Shown: piece after piece, positions 33,380-45,008 of the stretch | Numbering within the stretch: the stretch's first letter is position 1 | Layout: every line of letters begins with the position of its first letter | Source: Patiria miniata | Lineage: Eukaryota > Echinodermata > Asteroidea > Valvatida > Asterinidae | DNA length: 64,000 bases | Direction: 5' to 3' | Assembly (NCBI RefSeq): GCF_015706575.1 | Contig: NW_024037057.1 | Span: forward strand, 372,001-436,000 | Translations under genes and position numbers: made by a program | Notes under the pieces: generated by a model | Database searches by the model: none | The model's input: only the letters and a program-made list of their open reading frames with translations | What the model was told of the DNA's origin: nothing

Positions 33380-36300
33380 ACATAGCATTGAATATCGTCA
33401 AGATTTGCAACTTTTCAGTATTTGAAATTTGAATCACTTTTAAGAACTTCTAAAATTTAAATTATTAAAACAATTAAAATACATACACTTCACTAAGGAT
33501 ACTAAGCTGACGCCTCATGGTGCGTGTATGTAGTAATATGTTAACAATCGTGAAGACGTGTTTGAAATGAGTTTCGTTATCATTAAAACTCCGAGAATGA
33601 AATTTAGTAAAATGAGAGTACACTTTAAGACATTTCTTGTACTTAAGTGATTTCTCCTAGTGATTGGAAATATCGTGGTAATAAACATGGAATTTAGGAC
33701 ACAACATTAAACAGTCAAAGAGTTATATATTATTAGTTCAATACCAGATATAAGTATGTTAAAGATTTCTGTCAAGTCTGATGAGAAAATGACGTCACAC
33801 TTCTATGGAGAAATTAATCGGAAATTTATTGTGTATAAGTCATAAGCAATGTTTGTAGGATCCATGCGGGGATACCCCGGGAAATAGGTTACTGTGTGGT
33901 CTACGTGTGTGCAATGATTTAATACGTCAACGCCAAATAAGTATTTACTTGCAAATTGTGTTGATGCCTTAAAAAAATGACGTCTTACAGACAAATAATG
34001 ATAAATAATGATAGCCCTTTTCTGATAGATATTATGTAATGTATTCTGGCCTCGGGGAGTGTGGGATGCCCCCTATCCAGTTAGTTAACCAGCACGAAAG
34101 GAGTAGGTTCAGCTTCAAATATTTATTCCTTGACGTGCATTATGGTAAACTGTAAAATAATCAAAAAAGGATAATTACAGTGACAAATGGCGCAAAGGAC
34201 AGAATAATACAATGATATGGATAGCATGGAATCATTTGAATCATTTCCCTTACATAAAATAGCAGTTAACAATTATAAGACAGAATATCAGACCAAAAGG
34301 GATAAAATCTACCTGCATATTATGTGTGTATACACGAAGTACACAAATAATTGCTTTAGAAATTTTCCAAAAGTAACATGTGTTGGCGAGTTAAACACTA
34401 TAAAGTACATGTACATGAAAAGACCTACAAAGCTGTTGTGACTCTAAACAAATACTGCCAAACTTTGAGAGAACAAGTCGCAAAGTGAAACGTAACCTAG
34501 TGTGAATGACCAATAAGCAATTTTAACAATCAAAAAATCAAATGAAGTACAATGCACAAGGACTAAAATGATATTTTTCAAAAAATGAATATGCAGGCAC
34601 ATGTCACCACACGTCAGAGATCCAAGCCAATTTCATGAACATGTACACAAAGGGGGATATGGCAAAGAGCTACCACTGCACATAAACAACATACGATAAC
34701 TCGACCTTACACCACACTATGGATTCAAGAAATTTCAAAATCGAACAATGAGAATTAATGCCTACGTGACATGTGAGATTGGAATGAAAACAAACATGGC
34801 TGCCCCCAACAGAAATTAGAATTTCACAAAAATCATTGATAAGTAACAATTGGATAATCATTAGTTACATAAAGGTTCAAGCAAATTCTAACAAGCTTAC
34901 TGGGAATTATGATTAGAGCGGAGAACATATTCTTTACCTTGCAAAGATAAAAAAGAAGAGAAAAACTTGTACCAAAAAACACGTGTTCGGTCGGCTGGCG
35001 GCTGGCGCCCAGAACACCGAAACTCTAGATGGCGCTGTTGCTACCTAACGGTCGCACAAATAAACACAATTGCAATCAGCACACAATGTCTTATTGTTTG
35101 TATCTTTTTTTTTGACAATGTCGAAAAAAAAAACTAAATAGATTTGCCGAAGGCAGCAATTCAAATAATACAAGTAAACAACATTGTGCTCCATACTTCG
35201 AACTCAAACAGAGATATTCCCAAGTAATTACAATGTTTCGTCGTGTCGTGCAACAAATGTCGTATCTCCTAAAATGGGCCGTACGAGAACTGAAACGCGA
35301 GTTTCAGAGCGTCAAAAGGTCGTATCTCACTTCAAATAATCCGGATGAACACACAAAGTCAATGGACGTCGAGATACGACTTTGTTGCAGAATGGAGTTA
35401 AGACCTTGTTGCACTGACATTTGAATAGAGTCCCGCCAGGATCTAGCATCATGTCGTTAAATAATAATCTTCCTCATTTCAACGCAGTTCTATCACAATG
35501 TGAATAAGGCACACGGTTGAGTCTGCATGGGCAACTTTAATCGTTTTGCATTGTACACTGATCAGCGTATTTGACAATATCAACAATACTAAAACCAAAC
35601 GCTAAAGATGTCTCGTTTGAAATAGTATTTACTAGACCTCGGAAAACGAAAAGACGGAATGGTGACTTGGCCTAGGGTGTCCGAGGTCTGGGTCCAAGTG
35701 TCGCGCAAATGTAGCTTGTATTTTTTTCCTGGAAAAGAAGTGACCTTACTCAAATTTTATATCGTCTATACAGAAAATTAATAGCCAGAAATACTAGTCG
35801 GTTTGAAATTGCTGGCGTTTTGAATTGCTGGGCAAAAATAAAAATGGAAAATATAAGGGTCTTTTGTTCGCACCTTGCTCCCCAACCCCCGCTTGATAGG
35901 CAACCTTGCACATTAAGTCTTAGCCCAAGACTGAATTAGGATTTTGCAGCTAGTGCCGATCTCTATAATATTCCGTCATGCCAAACATTGTGTGCTGCTT
36001 TATGGCTTGACTGGGCTGGTAAGGGACCAACTGCTACGGAACTCAACTCCAGTCGTGAACCAAAACTACCAACACCATGCACCATTTTCATACCTTCACC
36101 AATAATGACGCACGATGATTTCGGGTCTATCTGGTCCATTACCACTATATTCTTCGTGCATTTCGAAGACCAGTTTTGTGTCACTTATCCAAACCAACCT
36201 AAATTTCCCGCTGGCGTCTGCAAGGATATCTGTGACTAGATTAGTCCCATGGAAACCGCTGTTAGCATAAACACCTCCATGCATCTTTGGATCGACATAC

Positions 36301-36497
36301 CAAAGTTCGTAATACTCTGTCCAAGTATTAAAACACGTTGTAACCAACTTCTTGCCATGGAAATACATTGGTTCTATATTAACTTTTTCATCATCGGCCT
36401 CCTCAATCCGCGTTCCATCCAGATCCACAACTGCTATGGTGTGCGAGCTGCAGTATACAGCAAGTAGCTCGCCATTGAACGCGCAGTAAGTGACTGT
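33380..36497 (+). repeat. Segmental duplication, copy B, with ~1.5-kb insertion
   Basis: Matches 23.88-25.46 kb in the same orientation. Similarity is interrupted between about 33.93 kb (after GTGGTCTACG) and about 35.43 kb (before GTCCCGCCAG), where copy A is contiguous over roughly 50 bases, so about 1.5 kb was inserted here. The insert has no recognised coding region. Part of it (35.23-35.41 kb) carries repeated TCGTATCTC motifs. Confidence 0.7.
36096..36497 (-). pseudogene. Truncated F-box/WD40 paralogue (3' fragment)
   Basis: Minus-strand open frame matching the last quarter of the F-box/WD40 gene at 25032: TYCAFNGELLAVY, VVDLDGTRI, YFHGKKLVTTC, LVWISDTKLVFE and a final PEIIVRHYW, then stop. 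It lacks the F-box and most blades. Similarity begins at about 36497, just after TTAATTACAG, which reads as a splice acceptor, so it could be a terminal exon. However, I see no upstream exons in 36.5-41 kb, so a duplicated, truncated pseudogene is preferred. The frame is intact to the stop. Confidence 0.7.
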
Positions 36498-38204
36498 AAT
36501 TAAATGGACCGTTGAAAATTGCCAAAAGAAGAGAATTGCACTTTAAATTGTTTGCGGTTTGTTGAATTTTTCCCATTTTTCCAAACTTGCACTAATCTCG
36601 GTTAGTATTAGTCCAAGCGTTAAACAAATTCAATTATGTCAGACAAATTAACATGTTCATATGCTGAACTGAAAGGGAAAAGCAGAGACTATTAAATGTC
36701 TATTAACTTAAAAGTCATTGCGGGCATGACTCATGCTAAATGCATCGGACTACTTATTTAAGAGATGTCCATGGCCGGCTCTGTTGAAAATCATCCATCG
36801 TGGCATCTGCTTTTGTGGTTATATTACCCAAATATAGCGTCAGATTTGCCTAGTCTTGGGCTTAGTCTTCCATACACTCATATACTTATCTACCTGGTCT
36901 GATGAAGTGAATGGTCATCCCATGGCTTATAGTTTATCCTCGAATTCATCCTGTGCAGAATTCCACTGCACATTACATCAGGTGTTGTGAAATTGTTACA
37001 CCAGAGTATTCTCGGAAGAACCTGGCTATCTTCGCTCAATAAGATCGACAGTTAGTACATGTAGCTTCAACAATGTTGACTTGGGCTGATGAAGCACTAA
37101 ATATAATTAATACCAATGTTTTTAACCCACCTCATATTAATTACAAAACAAATTATCCATGAAGTTTACTGCAAGGCATATTTCAACATTGGCAAAGTAA
37201 GTGGAGGTCACAAATTGTAAACTTAATTAGCATCATTACGTTGGAAATTAATCACCTTGTACCGAAAGGTGATATCACAATAAAAAAAAGATGTTTACGT
37301 TGCGTTATTATTGATAATAGCTCCAGACAAACAACGAAAAGGTCCATAAAACAAGTTTCAAATTAGGATGGCAGTCCTATTCTCAGGGAAAGTGAGTGGA
37401 AAAACAATCACCTAACTATAGACCAAATCACAATTTTTTCACAATCATGTTGCAAGAAATGGCTACTAAAAAGGAAATTAACTTGTTTAAGTAATCATTA
37501 AACTGCAAAATATATTGCTTTTAATGACTTAAAACCGCCAACTATGTCCACAAACTATGAACAGCTGATCTCCTGTGTGGCGCAAATGGTTTTTAATATT
37601 TATAGTCTGGTACCTTACAATTTACCTTGCAATATTGTTGCAATCTATTAATTACAAGAACATGTCAGTTCAACGAGCCAACTTTTTGGCGGCATGTATA
37701 AGGGTTGGGCTTTTCTAATTTTTGTTTTACAGTTTGATTGTTGTTTCTGGTAGGCCACTACATATTTTGAAGGGGGCAGAACATTAAAAAGTGAAAAAGT
37801 GAAATAATACCCACCCTTTTATCAACGCACAACACAAAGTCTTCGCACTCACAAGGCTGGTACTGTCTAGTTCGTAGCAGTTGCACAGGTCGGGTAGTCC
37901 CAACTATGGGCCCCGCGCCCCAACAAAAGAGGGCACGTTTTTACCAATTTTGAGAGCTCCTTTGACGTGAGGTACTTGTTCGCGCAAGAAATATATAAGG
38001 CAAGACTTCTTAATGTGCAAATCGTCTTATGCGCGCGCTCACCACAGATTACTATATTATGGGATAAACACATTGGATAAAAACTCACAGTTGTGTTACC
38101 TTCCCGCTCCAATTGTTCTAATGCTATTTCATGGCCAGCGGGCGTGGTTCAAACTGAACTAACGTTGCCCTAGCGAACCCAAGTTCGAAGTCCTAGAATA
38201 ACCT
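36498..38204. other. No gene recognised
   Basis: AT-rich non-coding DNA upstream of the F-box fragment. No F-box or WD40 exons were found. Confidence 0.45.
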
Positions 38205-38697
38205 CATAGAGCTATATTAAATTACTAGAGCGCTAACTTCGTGTACAAAGTAATGCCTGATGGGCGCATCCATGTTTGTGCACAAACCCCATGTTTGTGC
38301 ACAAACCTATGGAGACCTAGACATTTTGTACGGCTTTTGTACGGTTATTTGCCTATCTGCGTTTGTTTTCCATACCGGTGCGTCATCGAAGCCAATACGC
38401 CCAAAACCGAAACGCACGATCAGCAAATGAGCGGGTCATTTTGCTCTACGCTAACAGCGCAACGCGTGCGCGTATTCGCTGCAGATGCTTTTTGACGTCA
38501 GATTTGTTTGCGTTGTTTGCGTAAGTTCTACTTGCGCGTTGCATGTAGAGTACACTTTTAAAATTCAATCCATCTAATTTCATTATGTTCTACAAACACG
38601 CACGTGAATTCAAAATGTCTGCGCCCAGGACGGCTTCAAAGCGTCTCCACGCGCAGAATGACAAGTTAGCGCTCTAGTAATTTAATATAGCTCTATG
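38205..38697. mobile_element. MITE with 33-base perfect inverted repeats
   Basis: CATAGAGCTATATTAAATTA plus 13 further bases (38205-38237) is inverted exactly at 38665-38697. The 427-base interior is GC-richer than its surroundings and has a CATGTTTGTGCACAAACC duplication at 38270-38308. A truncated relative lies at 18436-18620. Confidence 0.88.
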
Positions 38698-41206
38698 GGT
38701 AACCTCCTCTTTGCAGAAGCTGGCTGCATTTTTCACTGTAGGACTATATACAGATTGAATGCATCTTTGAAGTGTGTTGTGTTATGCTAACTCCCTCAAT
38801 GCACAGGCGCTTTATCCTGCCTATGTTATCTGTTCATAGGTTAAGCAAATTTATCAGAGATGAGTGCAAACGTTTAATTGCTGGCACCTGCGTCTAGGGC
38901 ATGGAGCTAGCGCAATAAAGCAACCTTTCGCCTTGCTCGTTTCACCGTTTACATTGCAGCCTATATGCAAATCGTACACACTACGGACTATGGAATTCTT
39001 GTTAGTATCAGTTATTTGGTTTAACAACTCGAGTGTGTTTGAGTCCAAAGTCAACGGTGTAATCAATTGATGCAAAAGTGTACATCACAGCATTTGAAAT
39101 CGACATGAGATTGTGACTGTACACCAACACGCATCAGGGCTGTTCCCTACGACACGGGAGGGGGGAGTGAATGGCAGAGAAGTAAATAAATATGCCGCGA
39201 GTTGCGCATAATACCTTTCTAACGAATGTTTGTGTGTCGTTTTACCAAATGGGGCAACATTCCCATTTACATCAAAAAATGTAATAATTAAACAGTTAAG
39301 GGGAGGCTGTTGGGTTTTTGCTGTAGCTCCTCGACTGCAATCCCCACGAAAAAAAAATCCAGGCCTGAATATACTGCTGTTAACAAAGGCACATTATATG
39401 GGCTTAAAGTAGTTCTAGTTATCGGTTTATATTCAAAGAGGGCGATGTGAGCAAACCTACACCGAACCCTCTAACCTTTTTGTTTTGTACGCTCTTTCCT
39501 CATGACATAGAGATTAAAAATCAATAATTATTGCAAAATCAAACGACGCATTCAAGTGTACGTGTATCTCGACTGCAACTTAAAAGCGCCCTGGATTTTG
39601 CGCTGGACGTCATTTACTCTCAATTCCCCTCATCTCTGAAGTTGATGTCGAAAAAATATACCAGTTTTGGAAGATTTTAGCAGTGAGTTTCCACAGTTTG
39701 TTTGAAATTTATGTATATTCTAGACAGTGCCAAAGACAGTGCCTAGACAGTGTCATACTGGGTGGACTTGTTTGTGTACATGTACTCGCATCAAAGTATA
39801 GGCAATCGTGTATATGGGCTCCGTGCACAAGTCCACCTTCAACAGCAAGAGAGGAAGAGTTGGGAGAGACCTGAGACCTAGACTGATTCCAGGTCCATCC
39901 ACTGCGTTTTCGAAGGATTCAAAGTTATTGAATAGATATAGAATACAAAAGACTAGATCGTCAACGCGTACAGAAGCGCGTTCTCCATGGGCGGCGCCAT
40001 TTTTTTTTTCAGCGCGTAGGGCAAAGTTGCGTTTTGCGAACCTTTTTTCCCCCCGTAGGTTTGTATGGAAAGAAATAATGTTATGGCGGTAAAAGAAATA
40101 TTTTGACCTGTAGTAGTTATTTTGCCAACGAAATCCAAATGGGTTACTAAGCTGCATGTTCATGTCAAGCCGTTCGAATCTTTTTTTTTTTATTTCTATA
40201 TGTCACAGGTATGAAAGATCCCCTCCCCCTTAGCTTAGCTATTATCAATTGCTATGCTTATTCATTTCATTAATATTCATTACGTCTGCCAATTACAAGC
40301 GCTGCGCGCAACGGGTATCGGTCCCCAGGTCATTCAAATTCTGACTGGAGACCAGGGAAGACATATCCAATTTATAACGTCTTTCCTTTTCTTGTTTTTT
40401 TTCAGGTAATTATTTTCACTTTTTTCATGATTTCTACAGTTCCATATTTACACTTACCTTAGAGAATGTGCATGTCTTAACTTAAATATTTGCTAGGCAT
40501 TTTGTAGATTTTTGTTAGTATTTTGCTGTAGTTTAATATAAAGAATTACATGAAGTTCCGGTCTTGAGATATTTCCATAATCTCATCTATTATCCTTTGG
40601 TGATACACGGCTGTTTCAGCGCTGTAAAAGTGCGCCCTCTGTTGGTTATCTGTGAACGGCCGATAATTTATGCATTATGACGTCATAATCACTGGGCGGG
40701 TTTGCGTTTGGGCGACGCGTCTTGTGTTTGAATTCCGGGGAGGGTAAAAACGTGATCACCTGACCTCCTAGGGTTAGCATAAATTATGTAAATTGGCCAT
40801 TTAACAAAAGAAGCTCATGATTTATTCATAACTAGTTGGCTGGTGTCCGTGGTTTGGGGAATAAACAATTTAGGTGGTCTTGCGAAATACCAGCGATTCG
40901 AACGAAAACCGTTAAATTTGGCGCTAGCGTTCCTCGACCTTCACAAAAAGGGCAAATGATTCCTCGACTCCGGTGGATTCATGAAAAATGTTATCACCAG
41001 TCGACTCTTCGAGGCTTACTAAACACCTATCAAATCATAGCTTTCCTGGGCCGTTGCGATTTGCGTGGCAAAAAGCTGCTGAAAATCCAAGTATGGGGGT
41101 AGGCTACCACGCGATGACGGCCCATGTGCACTGCACTACGTACAATGTACATGTATAATGTAGGCCTACATGTACAGTACATTTACATCGCGTGCAGTGC
41201 CATGCC
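38698..41206. other. No gene recognised
   Basis: Non-coding DNA. The open frames on both strands at 39.75-40.16 kb overlap each other and show no domain. Near 41.14-41.19 kb is a cluster of TACATGTA and AGGCCT palindromes just outside the transposon end. Confidence 0.45.
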
Positions 41207-41587
41207 GTGCACTAGCCCAGTGGACTCCTCCGTTGTGTACAACGCGACGGAGTCCAGGGTATAACGTTTTCATGTCATTGCGAACATTTGATTGAAAGCA
41301 TTTTCTCACATTTTTACCTTAAAGAGGAAGCTCAACTGGCGTCTACATATTCCTTGTATCCTTAATCACTCAAATTCATGGTTGAGAAGTAATCAATATG
41401 TTCCAGGAATAAATTATTTAAGGAAATTATCCGCTAATTCGTGCTTCCGACTGTAAACATCTCGAACCGACTGCTCGTGTGAAGGCTTGCGCTTGCGTGC
41501 GCGCATGCGCGAAATGCGTAGCAACTGAATGGCTCTCACGCATGCGTATTAGAATTGTGGGCGTATGCAAGTGTGTTCGTCACGCCG
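41207..41587 (+). repeat. Left terminal inverted repeat
   Basis: From GTGCAC to TTCGTCACGCCG. The inner 330 bases match the right repeat almost exactly (for example CTGTAAACATCTCGAACCGA versus the same with one change). The outer 45 bases are more diverged and form a 36-base hairpin (41221-41256). The inner part is rich in GCGCATGCGC-like motifs that could drive the helicase gene starting at 41687. Confidence 0.88.
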
Positions 41588-41686
41588 GCCGTGAGTGTTG
41601 AATCAGAAAAGACATACAAAAGTTACGTTGCGACTTTCTGAATTTCCTCAAGACTTGTTTGCTCGAGTTGATCGAATTTCTGTAAG

Positions 41687-44600
41687 ATGGAGGAGGCGAT
41701 TAATAATGTAATGACGGAATGTGGCGTCCCGTACAATCTGAAGCCAGAGCAAATTCAGATCATAAGATCTGTCTTAGAAAGGCGAAAAAATGTGTTCGGC
41801 CTTCTGCCCACTGGATTTGGGAAGAGTGATTGCTACGGATGGTTGTCATCAATCATGGACAAAGTAAGTAACACTCATCAAGACACTTTAGAATGAGCTT
41901 TTCAATTTCTAAATACTTGTGTTTTCTATTTACTACAAATTGAGCAACCGAGAAAATGACATTAGGCCTATTATTTTTATTAAATGTAAAACGCCGACAG
42001 TACGCGCGTGCAAGAAAAAAACTATTTCCCATTCAAAGTGTAGGTTTTTCAAACATAACCTTCCCAGCATGGTGAACCTGAATTGCTGAACAGAAATTGT
42101 GCCTGTTGTGTGCGATGTTCAATATACAGAATATCCATCTTCCAGAAACACGCCGTCGATATTTGAAAATTTGATGTTTGTGACCATTATTTTAACTTGA
42201 CCTATCGACAGCAAATATTTGTCAGTTCCAGATTTGTGCGAGTCTATTTTTGCGTGAATGCTTATAGCCTAACGTTATCATCTTTAAATTAAATCAGAAC
42301 TGTAGAGAAAAAATACAGAGGACATTTTTAAACCGTGTTTCCAAAACAAACGTGATTAATTAATGAAGTTAAACATTCTGTGAGATTATGTAACAACGAT
42401 ATTACTGTACTAGAACTTTGTATTGTATTTGAATTGCTGAAATGAAAGGTATTGCATGAAAAGTGCTATCCTTTATTAAGAAATGAAGTTTCCTAAAACA
42501 AATCATCCTTATAAATTTGCCCATTAATGATTATAAAATCACCCTCATTTAATAGCAAAATTATCTAAAATTCTTTAGAAAAGTTAAGATGGAAGAATTT
42601 GAAGTGAAGGTATTATTACGACTATTAAAACAGAAAACATGACCGCGCAAACCTGAACCGTTCATCTCTTTTTTTCCAGATAGAGACTGATGTAGAGCAC
42701 ATCACCCTTGTCATTTCACCACTGAGGTCCCTAATGCTCGACCAGGTAGAAAGGTGGAGCTCCCGAGGTGTCACGTGTGCCGCGATAATGCGAGCTGATG
42801 AAATTGATGATGCTACCAAGGAAGGTGGGAAGATTGTTCAACACATTGAACACAGAATGTGACCATAAGACAATTTTCTCTGACGGAATAAGCGGGAAAC
42901 CACTCAAACCTTTTGGGAAAAATTAGCGTACACAATTAGTATAGTATAGATTTTCTGATATCTTGTTATATTTTATTGCAGAAATTACGGAAGGGAAATT
43001 TCAACTGATATTTTCTTCTCCGGAGGCCATACTGCGACACAAGTGGTGGTCTGCCGCCAAAAGATGGGCAAACCGCCTTACTGCCGTAGTTATAGACGAA
43101 GCACACTGCATGACAAAGTGGTAGGATACTTGAAATTGCGTTGTCATTTATTATCCTTTCTTCGGTATTATTTAAAACAACTAAAGACCACACAAAAATG
43201 CATCCTGACATAAATAAAAGGACAAGAAAAAAGGCCTTAAGGAGCCCCACTTTTCCGCTCCCACTGGCTTATAACCCCTTGCAGACAGAGTGGGTTGAGA
43301 AGATTTTATGAAAATTATAACTATTTACTCTATATACTATTCTGGAAGCGGGACGGGTGAAGCGTCCATAAACAAGTTTAAGTCTGGTCCGAATTCACGA
43401 TTCCACTTTAGAGTTTGAGGGGACCGTAATTGATGAGATAGATGGTCGATCTTTTCCAATTTGCCTTCGACGAGAGATGTTGAAGTTGAGCGGTCATCCC
43501 ATACAAATGAAAGTGACCATACTTGCAAGGAGCATTTTTCACAACTCATATGCGTCTAAATCTGTGGAAACGAAGTCGATAGTTTGTCCGTCTTTTGTTT
43601 AATTTTTTTAAATGCATGACCAACTTTTCCCATTATTTTATCAGGGGGACTTTTCGAGATGGATACAAAAACATTTCAACCATCCGATCAATTCTGTCCC
43701 AACAACCCGTCGTGTGCCTAACTGCGACTGCAACTCAAAGCATGGTTGAAGACATCATACACACTTTAAATCTTGAAGTATCGTCTTTTGAAATCATAGC
43801 CGTGCTGCCTGACAGGTGAGTAATAAAGCATGAAACGAATTAAAGATGAAATTGTACAAAATTCCTCTCCTTAAAGACCGGTTCACACTTCACGCGAACG
43901 GAGATGGCAAACGAATTTTACGTCACGAAATTTCATAAAAATGTCGTTGCAGCCGCATCGAAATATTATCCGGCCGTAACATGAATTTGTTCGTGCATTC
44001 AAAAATTGTGATGTTTTTTTATTTGTCAGGCCCAACATCAAAATTCATGCTGAACGGGTTGACAATGCAAACTTTGCAGAGCAGCTTAAGTGGTACGCTG
44101 ACCTGTTAAAGGGGAAAGAGGCGCCGAAGGCAATCATTTATTCAAGGTAACATTTCAACACCTCATATGGTTTTATATCTTGATTCACTTTTTTAATCAT
44201 TCCTCTGGGGTATTATAATGATCTACTGTGTATTTTCTTTGTAGGCAAGTAAACGAAGTCGCAAACATTTATGCGTGGCTCATGAGCAGCCTGAATGAGA
44301 TGGCCTGGGCAGGCTCAGATCGCACCGTCCACAACAGAATTGTGGAAATGTACCACGGCAGCACAGACCAAGAGAGCCAAAAACGGATTGTATCGTCCTT
44401 CGCCAAGTCGTCATCTCCCCTTCGATGTGTGGTAGCTACAATGGCATTTGGGATGGGGGTTCAAATCAATGACGTAGACTTCGTCATCCACTGGGGCCCC
44501 TCTCGAGATGTACTGAGCTACTGGCAGGAAGTTGGCCGTTGTGCACGAGACGGACGGCAGGGGCATAGCTACCTTTATCTTTATCCGCGGTCTGTCAACA

Positions 44601-44755
44601 AACGGATGGTTGACCATAGCATGATGGAGGTCTGTGCATCTGTAACATCAAACCAGTGCGTGAGGGCAGTTATCCTGCAACATCTATACGTCTCTGGCAT
44701 GCAGAAACTTGTCAGGGGGAGCTGCCAACAATGTTGCAATGGGTGCGAGGAGTAA
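41687..44755 (+). CDS. RecQ-type SF2 DNA helicase encoded by the transposon
   Basis: Six exons, 419 aa: 41687-41863, 42680-42824, 42982-43120, 43645-43815, 44030-44146 and 44245-44755. All phases join and no stops intervene. SF2/RecQ motifs in order: an N-terminal Q (KPEQIQII); motif I PTGFGKSDCYGW with lysine 46; Ia VISPLRSLMLDQV; II VVIDEAHC (residues 143-150) followed by KWG; III CLTATAT; IV AIIYSRQ; V VVATMAFGMGVQINDVDFVIHW; VI YWQEVGRCARDGR (342-354). The C-terminus GSCQQCCNGCEE resembles the RecQ zinc-binding site, and there is no winged helix or HRDC. It likely unwinds DNA during transposition or repair of the excision site (inference). A polyadenylation signal AATAAA lies at 44812-44817. 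It converges on the transposase gene, with about 250 bases between stops. Confidence 0.9.
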
Positions 44756-44811
44756 TCTGTGTTGATCAGAAAAAGAAACGAGAAGAGAAAAATGCAAAGA
44801 GGAGATCACCC

Positions 44812-44817
44812 AATAAA
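44812..44817 (+). terminator. Polyadenylation signal of the helicase gene
   Basis: AATAAA 57 bases after the helicase stop codon, in the short gap between the two convergent genes. Confidence 0.6.
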
Positions 44818-45008
44818 TGAATGTAAATAAGCAGTATCCAATCTCTTGTGTTGTCTGTTGTTCATTTGATAACGGAGATAACTGTAGTTTGTTTCAGTGC
44901 ACTCTCTGGAGTGACATTATAAGTGCGGCTCAATTTCAGTGCTATATAATGAAAAACACATTTAATTTCCATGCTAAGCGTAGAGAGATCACAATTACTA
45001 GTTTACCT

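Noticed and set aside
39753..40163. 136-aa open frame on the minus strand
   Set aside because: A plus-strand frame of similar length overlaps it. There is no domain, no codon bias and no splice signals at sensible places.
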